From Puniceicoccales bacterium (lineage in GTDB: Bacteria > Verrucomicrobiota > Verrucomicrobiia > Opitutales > UBA953): 45,353 bases of DNA. The position numbers and the translations under genes are program-made. The DNA lies in assembly GCA_031256995.1 (NCBI GenBank), contig JAIRPL010000042.1:1-45353 (forward strand), read 5' to 3'. Numbering within the stretch: the first letter of the stretch is position 1; each line of letters starts with the position of its first letter. The notes below the pieces were generated by a model, which searched no databases, was not told the DNA's origin, and saw only the letters and a list, made by a program, of their open reading frames with translations. This document shows positions 27,831 through 34,616 of this stretch, one piece after another.

Positions 27831-29042
27831 ATGAAAACTTCCCCATATCCATCGATTCAATTCGCCTTCGCCGGACGCCAAATCTGGCCACTGGTGCTAG
27901 CCGCGCTCCACACGCAACCCAAGAGGCTGTTTCTCTTCCACTCTTCCGACTCCGATGAATCCTATTACCCTGCACACCGGTTGGAGGAATTTTTCAGGCA
28001 GAACGCCCGCATATTCCCTTTTGAATGCATCCTTTGCCGCGTTTCCCATGATAACTTTGGCGAAATTAAGGACACCCTTCATCAACACGCACAATCCATC
28101 CATGGCTCCATGTCCCAAATTGCAGTCAACATCACCGGCGGGAACAAGCTGATGGCCATTGCCGCGTTTGACTTGGCGAAAGCATGTCACGCCGAATTGC
28201 TCTACCTTGAGCGTGGCAATCAAATTGTCCGCTTTGTCCCTGCCTCCGATGGCGCCCCATTTCACATTTCCACCAACACGATAGACCCCGCTATCGCAAA
28301 CGATATTGACCCCCTGGATATCCTCGCATGCCAGATGGGAGCATCCGAGATCCAAAACAAGGGAGAATTGATCCGTCTGTCGAATTCGACACCCCCCTCC
28401 CCGGAAAAAATCACCCCGGAGAACGCCAGAAAATTTCTCTCCATACAAAACAGCTCCAATAAGAAACCAGCCATTGGGGACTCCCTGGAATTCTTTGCCG
28501 CGGCCATTCTGCTCGCCCATGGCGTCAAGACATTGCGAAGAGGGGTTGAACTGCGCCCCAAGAAAACAAAGGCCCCGCATTCGGAAATCGACCTGCTGTT
28601 CATCTGGAATGGGCGTCTTTGGCTTGTGGACTGCAAGGATAAGAAACCCTGCGAGGAATACGTCCGGCAATTCCGAGATGAAACCCGCCATCTTCCCATT
28701 CCTGACCACGCCCAGGATATACTCAGCCGCATTCAGAACGACCTCTCGAGAAGCCACACCCAGGTTATGAAAGAAGACCTGGCCGCGATTTCAGAAATGG
28801 GCGGAGTGCTGGGTCAGGTTGTTTGCGTACGCAGTGCGCAACTATCCTCTGAAATCATCCAATACGCAAACGACCACCACATCGCAGTGGCTTACAAAAA
28901 TTCCCTGGCCAGGGACATTGCCTTCATTCTCAAAAATAATCGAACCCGCGATGAGCATCTTTCTTCTGACAAACCCTTGTCCCAACATCGCAATGGACAC
29001 CATCTTGACGACCTTGCCCGCGCAATGGACGCATCTTTTTAA
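27831..29042 (+). CDS. CARF-PD-(D/E)XK effector, Card1/Can2-like (DUF1887)
   Basis: A 403-residue cOA-activated nuclease candidate. The N-terminal CARF domain (about 1-170) carries the ligand-loop motif T102-GGNKLM. The C-terminal domain (about 215-345) is PD-(D/E)XK: E220 in SLEFFAAAILLAHGV, D254 in SEIDLLFIWNGRLW, and D267-C-K269 as the (D/E)xK pair. Proteins of this build, such as Card1 and Can2, cut single-stranded DNA and/or RNA or nick supercoiled DNA when they bind cyclic tetra-adenylate. The acidic-x-Lys site looks intact. About 60 residues after the nuclease are hydrophilic. It begins 27 bp after the ring-nuclease candidate, so production of effector and its off-switch is probably linked. 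Confidence 0.8.
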   Translation: MKTSPYPSIQFAFAGRQIWPLVLAALHTQPKRLFLFHSSDSDESYYPAHRLEEFFRQNARIFPFECILCRVSHDNFGEIKDTLHQHAQSIHGSMSQIAVNITGGNKLMAIAAFDLAKACHAELLYLERGNQIVRFVPASDGAPFHISTNTIDPAIANDIDPLDILACQMGASEIQNKGELIRLSNSTPPSPEKITPENARKFLSIQNSSNKKPAIGDSLEFFAAAILLAHGVKTLRRGVELRPKKTKAPHSEIDLLFIWNGRLWLVDCKDKKPCEEYVRQFRDETRHLPIPDHAQDILSRIQNDLSRSHTQVMKEDLAAISEMGGVLGQVVCVRSAQLSSEIIQYANDHHIAVAYKNSLARDIAFILKNNRTRDEHLSSDKPLSQHRNGHHLDDLARAMDASF

Positions 29043-29083
29043 TCACTCTGCCGCTTAAAACAATAAAACAAACCATTCCCGAT

Positions 29084-30583
29084 ATGCCACGCACATTCAT
29101 TTGCACAACCGGAACTTCCATTGCAAACGGCTGCCCGTCGTTACGGGAAATCTGGAAACGAAAACTGCCTTGGGACGACGCCTCCGAACTCTTGGCCAAA
29201 CTGGACGGGGAGATCGAGTCTCGTCTCGCAGGTTTCACACTGGAAACAATTTCCACGTCATCGGCGGAACTGGCGGTCTTGAGCGCCGGTTCTCCAAAGG
29301 AGAAATGCGGACCGGATGATGAGGTCATCCTGCTGGTCACCGACACCGGCGACGGAAGAGTTTGCGCCGAACGGGCAGGAAAGTGCATGGAGGACACCTT
29401 GAAATGCAAAACCAAGATTGAGAGAATTGAGGGGCTGCAAGTGCGGGACAAGGATGTTTTCAAGAAGAAAGGCATCGTCAACTTTGTCGCCACTGTGGAA
29501 AAATACGCACGGGATCCGCAGCGCGCCTTTGGCGGAGGAATCGTAATGTGTCCGGTCGGTGGCTACAAGGCCGGGACGCTTTATCTCGCGCTTTGCGGCA
29601 TGTTGTTCAACGCGGAATCGCGCTACATCTTTGAGGGTTCCTCTGCTCTGCTCAAACTGCCGCCCTTGCCGGTGACCACGGATGCCGACCTCTTCAAAAC
29701 ATTGCTTCCGGCGATTGTTGAACTGGAGGAACGGGAAGGAGGCACGACAAACGCCGGGGCATTCTGGAAAAAAATCCCGGAGGAACTGCACGAACGGGCA
29801 TCGGGATTCTTTGAGGAATATGACGACTTCCTTGCGCTTTCGCCCCTGTCGCGTCCGCTTTACAAAGAGCATGCCGCCCGTCGCCCGAAAGCCATGCTGC
29901 AGGTTTCGGAGAAGGTTGTGAAAATACTCAACGACTCCAGTCGAGTCGAGTTAAGGCAATACATGGATGCCATCATGGGAAAATTGTGCGACACGAACTG
30001 GCGCGAACAACACAAGGAACTTTACAACGCAAAACCCAAATTGCAGGGCGTGGTCGGTTTCAAGATTAATGGCGACAACATGGTCCGTTTTCTTGGGTTT
30101 GAGCGTGGTGGTGTTTTCCATCTCGGTTTGATGTTCCTGGGGCATGATGCTTATGAGCAGGAATTGAAGTCCCTCACGCTTCGTGATCTCGAAAAATTTG
30201 AGTTTCGTGAATGGGCGGAGGTCGAAAAAGAATTTCATCCCAAACTTCCGGTGGCCATTCCGGCAAAGGAGGAACAGGAAAAACTGGAGAAGCTGAGAGA
30301 GGAAAATCGCGACCTGAGACAGGACGCCGAGCTTGCCAAAACAAATCTGGCGCGCGCGAAAGCCGAAATTGAACAGCTCAGGCAGGAGTTGAACACGCGG
30401 AAACAGGAAATTGGGAAATTGCAAAGCAAACTGGCGCGAAAACCGCCGGCACCAGCGCCATCCCCGGAATGGCATTTTCCAAGTCACCAAACGCTTGAGG
30501 AAATGATTTCTGAAATTGAGGCGAAACAGTCGGAATCCGAAAAAAACAGTCCCAATGCAGGCGGACGCCCCGCCTCCGCATGA
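29084..30583 (+). CDS. CARF protein with RelE-like domain and coiled-coil tail (Cami1-like)
   Basis: A 499-residue protein. Residues about 1-190 are an APE2256-type CARF domain: TTGTSIANG at the start, then VGGYKAGTLYLALCGMLF and IFEGSSALLKLPPLPV. Residues about 290-365 resemble a RelE/ParE toxin: KLQGVVGFKINGDNMVRFLG then GGVFHLGLMFLGHDAYEQEL, matching the RelE order of strand, Arg-containing strand and final strand. CARF-RelE fusions include Cami1, a cOA-activated ribosome-dependent mRNA interferase, so a translation-blocking role is inferred. A long coiled coil (about 390-450, LREENRDLRQDAELAKTN) and a Pro-rich, acidic tail follow. A toxin-type effector without a nearby antitoxin fits allosteric control by the CARF domain. 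Confidence 0.62.
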   Translation: MPRTFICTTGTSIANGCPSLREIWKRKLPWDDASELLAKLDGEIESRLAGFTLETISTSSAELAVLSAGSPKEKCGPDDEVILLVTDTGDGRVCAERAGKCMEDTLKCKTKIERIEGLQVRDKDVFKKKGIVNFVATVEKYARDPQRAFGGGIVMCPVGGYKAGTLYLALCGMLFNAESRYIFEGSSALLKLPPLPVTTDADLFKTLLPAIVELEEREGGTTNAGAFWKKIPEELHERASGFFEEYDDFLALSPLSRPLYKEHAARRPKAMLQVSEKVVKILNDSSRVELRQYMDAIMGKLCDTNWREQHKELYNAKPKLQGVVGFKINGDNMVRFLGFERGGVFHLGLMFLGHDAYEQELKSLTLRDLEKFEFREWAEVEKEFHPKLPVAIPAKEEQEKLEKLREENRDLRQDAELAKTNLARAKAEIEQLRQELNTRKQEIGKLQSKLARKPPAPAPSPEWHFPSHQTLEEMISEIEAKQSESEKNSPNAGGRPASA

Positions 30584-30944
30584 CAATAAAACTTATGCCC
30601 GTGAAGAAAACTCCGCGGAACTCCTCTCGCTCGCATTGCTGGCGGCGTCCGTGCACAGTCGCGGGCATGAACTCCACTGGCAACAACACTCTCAATCCCA
30701 GATTTCTGTCCTCCAACCGCCTTTGTCTGAAAAACCTCAATGCCATGAATCTTTCCAAAAACACGAAAATCGCGGCGCGATGGACGCGGATTGTCCGGCA
30801 GGAAACGGATAAACACCCCGCGCTGCGGAAAAACCTTTCCGGGAATGGATGGCGGCGGCTTTCGGGGCGCATGTCGTCGCGCCTCGTGCAAAACGCCGTG
30901 AACGAATTGTCCGCAAAATTCATCCCGATAATCTGCAAACAACC
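30584..30944. other. 361-bp gap between effector genes
   Basis: Frames on both strands are open here (for example 30580-30948 plus, 122 codons), but their composition is Arg/Ser-biased and no family is recognised. No repeat or RNA gene is seen. It may be a gene remnant or hold a promoter for the second effector group. Confidence 0.35.
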
Positions 30945-32189
30945 ATGAGCCACTCCCTCATCCAGATCGTTTCCGGGCAAACCCTCCCCAACATATTCCC
31001 CGCCCTCGTGCTCCCGCACGCCGAGATCGTCTTGCTGCACACCCCGGGCACGGTCGCGCAATGCGGATGGATCGCCAAAGCCCTTGAGAAAGCCGGCGTT
31101 GGCGTGCGCATCCAGAAGCGGGTCCTTTCCGATTCGCCCGGCATTGAGGAAACGGGCCGCGCCACCATCGACGCCATCTCGGATGCCAGGGCCTCCGGGC
31201 TTGCCCCGATCGTCAATTTCACCGGCGGCACCAAGCTCATGGGCATCGGGGCCTTTGTCGCCGCCCACCAAAGCAAAACCCCCTCCTTTTACCTCGACGC
31301 CGCCAATGACCAATTCACCGACGGCCGGACAGGCGACCTCCCACTCGCCCTTCGCGACCACTGGAAGGCCGTCAAAACCATCCGCCAGATGCTCAATCTC
31401 GACATCGTGGCCGCCGCCTGCGGCATCGAATCCATCTCCCCCGGCCGCGATCCGGCGCCCTTTCTTCCCCTTGCCCTCCACCTCCGGCACAACGCGGGGG
31501 AGCGCGACGCCCTCCTTCAAGCCATCGATCCCAAGGCCAACCCCATCTTCGATCCCAAGAAACCGGAGGATGTGGCGCAGTTATTGGACACGCCTGTTTT
31601 TGACGGCGTCATAAGCGAACACGCAGCCCGGCTTGCCGCCGATGCCGGCATTCTTGAGCAACGCTCCGGCCAATGGTTTTTCGCCCGCCCCGCCTCCCTT
31701 GAAAAACTGGAGGACTGGCTCCAAAACGAAAAACCTGCGCTCCCCGAATGGTTTGCCGCCCTCGCGCCGCTCCAGACCGCCATCAACTTTTTCGGCGGAG
31801 GCTGGTGGGAACTCGCCGTTCTCGACGCCGCCCGCCGTGCCGGGATTTTTTCCGGCATCCGCTGGTCCGTCGAGGTTTCCATTGGGGGCCAGACTTACGA
31901 AAAGGACCTCATCGCGCTCGAAAACCTCAACCTCGCCATTTTCTCCTGCAAACGGGGCGGCGACAAAGCCCGCCGCCTCGTCGCGGCCATTGAGGAACTG
32001 GATTCCACCGCCCGCCACATCGGCGGTTCCCACGCCCGCCGTTATTTCTGCGTCGCCTGCCCCATTTCCGCCGAACGGCTTGCCCCCATCCGCATGCTTG
32101 CCGGCCATACGAACACCATCCTCGTCGGCCCCGCTTCGCACCTCAATCCTGGCTCTTTTGCAAAGCCGAATCACCGCCCGTCCCTCTAA
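30945..32189 (+). CDS. Second Card1/Can2-like CARF protein, altered nuclease site (DUF1887)
   Basis: A 414-residue DUF1887-type protein. The CARF domain (about 1-150) has T93-GGTKLM in NFTGGTKLMGIGAFVAA, closely matching Card1. A winged-helix-like middle follows (ISEHAARLAADAGILEQ). The C-terminal PD-(D/E)XK domain has E289 in GGGWWELAVLDAARRAG and D321 in KDLIALENLNL. The (D/E)xK pair reads S334-C-K336. Spacing from Asp to this pair is 13 residues, exactly as in the neighbour at 27831, so the acidic residue has really been replaced by Ser. Nuclease activity may therefore be lost or changed, leaving a cOA binder or sponge, or another acidic residue may take over. It begins 16 bp ahead of its downstream partner's spacer and shares its strand. 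Confidence 0.8.
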   Translation: MSHSLIQIVSGQTLPNIFPALVLPHAEIVLLHTPGTVAQCGWIAKALEKAGVGVRIQKRVLSDSPGIEETGRATIDAISDARASGLAPIVNFTGGTKLMGIGAFVAAHQSKTPSFYLDAANDQFTDGRTGDLPLALRDHWKAVKTIRQMLNLDIVAAACGIESISPGRDPAPFLPLALHLRHNAGERDALLQAIDPKANPIFDPKKPEDVAQLLDTPVFDGVISEHAARLAADAGILEQRSGQWFFARPASLEKLEDWLQNEKPALPEWFAALAPLQTAINFFGGGWWELAVLDAARRAGIFSGIRWSVEVSIGGQTYEKDLIALENLNLAIFSCKRGGDKARRLVAAIEELDSTARHIGGSHARRYFCVACPISAERLAPIRMLAGHTNTILVGPASHLNPGSFAKPNHRPSL

Positions 32190-32205
32190 TTCCACTCCCG
32201 CCTCC

Positions 32206-33378
32206 ATGAACGCTCCCCAGGAAACGCCGCCCATCCCGCGCTCCGTGCTCGTCGCCGTCGTCGGCAACTCGCCCGCCGTGCTTACGGAGACCCTCTGGGC
32301 GCTCGCGCACGAAAATCCTCCCGTCATACCCGCCGAGATTCACATCATCACCACCACCCAGGGTGAACAAATCCTGCGCGACCGGCTTCTCGCCCCGCGC
32401 AAGGACTGGCCCGGCCAAAGGAGTGTCTGGCAGGCCCTCCGTGCCTCCATCCTTGGCAGGAACGCGACCGCCGGCACGCGCCTCACACTTGCCCCGGTCA
32501 CGCTCATCCACGCCCCCGATCCCGACAGCGGAACCTCCCGCCCCCTCGATGATATCCGCACCCCGGCCGACAACGCCGCCGCCGCCGAGACCATCTTCTC
32601 CGTCGTCCGGCAATGCACCTCCGACCCCGACACCCGCGTCATCGGCCTCCTCTCTGGCGGACGGAAAACCATGTCCGCCCTCCTTCACGCCGTGTTTTCC
32701 CTCACCGGCCGCATTGGCGACCGCCTTCTGCACATCCTCGTCAACGAGCCGTTTGACAACCCGCGCCTCGACCCTGTGTTTTATTTTCCAGGCCAGCCGG
32801 GGCCGGGCAAATTTTCCCTCCCCGCGCCTGCCGCGAAATCCGTTTCCATCTCGGAGGCCCGCCTGGACCTCGCCGACGTGCCCCTTGTCGCACTGGGGGA
32901 AATCGTCCTCAACCACACCGGCAGAACCCCCGCCACTTTCGCCGGATTCGCCCGCGCCGCCGCCGACGCGGTTCAGGACAGCGTCCACCAAACCGTTCAG
33001 CTCGACATCCGGTATTCCGAAAAAACGCGGGCCTTCGCCATCGCGCACTTTGCCCCGGTGATCATTCCCGAGGGGCGTCCCGCCGCCCTTTGCCGTCAAC
33101 TCGCCGCCGACGCCGAAAGCGGCCTCGACCTCGCCGCCCGCGACACCCTCGCCGAACGCTGGGAAAAAACCGGACTGCGCTACCACCGCCAGGGCGAGGA
33201 CACCTCGAGGCCGCCGGCCGGCGAACTTTCCGTCGATGACATCTCCAACGCCCTCAACGTCGTCCGCAAAACACTCTCCGCCGGCGGCATCCCCGGAATC
33301 GTCATCCAGCGCCTCTTCCCCAAAAACGCCCCGATCGGCCTCAACCGCGAGCGCGTTTCGGTGAGGCTGGTGGACTGA
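32206..33378 (+). CDS. NE0113-type CARF protein (Csm6-family ring nuclease) with long C-terminal extension
   Basis: A 390-residue protein. The first 220 residues match the NE0113 CARF family: VLVAVVGNSPAVLTETLWAL at the start, EIHIITTTQGEQ, then PLDDIRTPADNAAAAETIF, and the ligand loop S150-GGRKTM followed by GRIGDRLLHILVNEPF. Members of this family have been grouped as ring nucleases that degrade cOA. The family core is around 200 residues. Here about 170 further residues follow, ending in an alpha-helical region with SNALNVVRKTLSAGG, for which I recognise no domain and no HEPN R-x4-6-H pair in a suitable place. It lies 16 bp after the second Card1-like gene, so a sensor and its attenuator may again be paired. 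Confidence 0.75.
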   Translation: MNAPQETPPIPRSVLVAVVGNSPAVLTETLWALAHENPPVIPAEIHIITTTQGEQILRDRLLAPRKDWPGQRSVWQALRASILGRNATAGTRLTLAPVTLIHAPDPDSGTSRPLDDIRTPADNAAAAETIFSVVRQCTSDPDTRVIGLLSGGRKTMSALLHAVFSLTGRIGDRLLHILVNEPFDNPRLDPVFYFPGQPGPGKFSLPAPAAKSVSISEARLDLADVPLVALGEIVLNHTGRTPATFAGFARAAADAVQDSVHQTVQLDIRYSEKTRAFAIAHFAPVIIPEGRPAALCRQLAADAESGLDLAARDTLAERWEKTGLRYHRQGEDTSRPPAGELSVDDISNALNVVRKTLSAGGIPGIVIQRLFPKNAPIGLNRERVSVRLVD

Positions 33379-33438
33379 TTTCCCGTCCGATCCCCCTGAC
33401 CTCCACGGACTTCCGTCCGGTCGCGGCATTTTGCGCGG

Positions 33439-34098
33439 ATGATTTCATCCCGCCTCATGCCCTCATGCCCCGCCACGCCTTGCGCCGGCCTCTTCCCCGC
33501 CATCCACACCTCCGCCGCGCTCGCGGCCGCGTGGAAGCATGCGCGGGCGAAAAACGGCGCCGCCGGTGCGGACGGCGTCGGCATCCGGGACTTTTCCGGC
33601 GCCTTCCCGCGCGCCCCGCTGGATTTGCCGGAGAACATCGCGGAAGGGCGCCATTCCCCCGCGCCCGTCCTCTACACCCTCTCAGACGCCCGGCCTGCGG
33701 AGGGTCGGGAAGCCCTTTGCGAAGACGCCTCCCCGCCGCCCCCGAAGGACTGGTGGGAAACCGCCTTTGCAAACCGGCCCAATGCCTCCGAACTCGCCGG
33801 CCATCCCCGTGCCAGACCCCTTATGCTCATCCTCGTTGCCTACGATATCGCCTGCCCACGCCGCCTCGCCCGAATCTCCCGCGTCTGCAAGGACTACGGC
33901 GTGCGCGTCCAAAAAAGCCTCTTCGAATGCCATCTTGATGCGGCCCGCTTCAATGACCTTTGGCAAAGGCTCAACATGCTTGTGGAGGCCTCCGAAGACT
34001 CCCTTGTCGCCTACCCCATCAACGCCGCCGACAGCGCCAAAACCCGCGCCATCGGCCTCATGCACCGCAGCAACCCCGTGACAAGCTACATATTCTGA
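33439..34098 (+). CDS. cas2: Cas2 with an N-terminal reverse-transcriptase-like extension
   Basis: The last 91 residues (from the in-frame ATG at 33823) are a complete Cas2: MLILVAYDIA with the conserved Asp8, DYGVRVQKSLFECHLD, and a SLVAYPIN strand. Cas2 dimers bridge Cas1 dimers during spacer capture. The same frame is open for another 128 codons upstream. Its residues 19-80 (with AALAAAWKHARAKNGAAGAD, then the GRHSPAP turn) resemble the N-terminal region of group-II-intron-like reverse transcriptases. None of the catalytic RT motifs (such as YADD) follows. Either translation starts at 33439 and makes an extended Cas2, or the region is a remnant of an RT gene. Cas1 lies on the other side of the array. 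Confidence 0.85.
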   Translation: MISSRLMPSCPATPCAGLFPAIHTSAALAAAWKHARAKNGAAGADGVGIRDFSGAFPRAPLDLPENIAEGRHSPAPVLYTLSDARPAEGREALCEDASPPPPKDWWETAFANRPNASELAGHPRARPLMLILVAYDIACPRRLARISRVCKDYGVRVQKSLFECHLDAARFNDLWQRLNMLVEASEDSLVAYPINAADSAKTRAIGLMHRSNPVTSYIF

Positions 34099-34123
34099 CG
34101 CCAGACCAGGGGCAAATCCGCGC

Positions 34124-34159
34124 GTCATCAATGCCTGCCGGCAAAAGGAGTGATACAAC
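34124..34159 (-). repeat. Isolated diverged CRISPR repeat
   Basis: Starting 26 bp after the cas2 stop, this copy differs from the array repeat at two inner positions (C for T at 34138, G for A at 34152) and has G as its first base, like the oldest repeats of the array. It lies 457 bp from the main array and is probably its stranded far end. Confidence 0.85.
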
Positions 34160-34616
34160 CTTGGAGAGAGTAGGTGGCGAGATGGCGCTTCACTGTGGAG
34201 AGAAGGCGCGGTTTATCAGTCTTTGTCTTTATGGTTATTGTGTGTTATGGTGCCGAGTATGCGGTGGAAGATGGGGATGATGGTGGCGAGAAGAAAGACA
34301 GTAAAGCAGTCTCCCAACAAGCTAAGTTGGATGAAGGCTAAGAGGCCTGGGGCATTGCTTGAGAGGAAGCAATACCACAGGAGATAGCCTTGGATAGCAA
34401 AGGTGAAGATGAAGAGGAGTATGATTAGCATTTGTAGAAGATGCCACACATCAGGGTATTGGAATCGAGAAGCTGGATAGGCCCGTTTTGTTTGCGAACA
34501 ATCCAGGCCTCGTCACCAAAGATGATTATGTTCCTGCTGTAGTTGATTACTTGTAGTGTGCGTCTGCTTGTGAAAGCATTGATAAGACGCTTTGAGATTG
34601 GGAGCCAGAGTCCAAG
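34160..34616. other. Lower-GC insertion between the stranded repeat and the array
   Basis: This 457-bp stretch contains no recognisable repeat and is visibly poorer in GC than its surroundings. On the minus strand two short frames are joined by an overlap: one from within the first array repeat to 34425 (up to 70 codons, TTG start, with NIIIFGDEAWIVRKQNGP) and one from 34431 to 34216. It may be a small insertion into the old end of the array. Confidence 0.5.
34216..34431 (-). CDS. Possible small membrane protein within the array-end insertion
   Basis: A 71-residue frame with two hydrophobic segments (MLIILLFIFTFAIQGYLLWY and FTVFLLATIIPIFHRIL) and a charged end (HNNHKDKD). Its ATG at 34431 overlaps the stop of an upstream minus-strand frame. 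No ribosome site is evident. If the array is read leftward this frame lies downstream of it and could be on the same transcript. Coding status is uncertain. Confidence 0.3.
   Translation of the reverse strand: MLIILLFIFTFAIQGYLLWYCFLSSNAPGLLAFIQLSLLGDCFTVFLLATIIPIFHRILGTITHNNHKDKD

Noticed and set aside
29084-30583. HEPN ribonuclease motif R-x5-H in SRPLYKEH of the CARF-RelE-like protein
   Set aside because: The surrounding sequence lacks other HEPN features, and the following region fits a RelE-like pattern better.
30580-30948. A 122-codon frame between two effector genes
   Set aside because: Its composition is atypical and Arg/Ser-rich, no family is recognised, and the opposite strand is equally open.
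34160-34616. Leader on the left side of the array, with rightward transcription
   Set aside because: The left-end repeats are the degenerate ones, the plus-strand hairpin is followed by 16 rather than 8 bases, and plus-strand crRNAs would be sense to the apparent targets.
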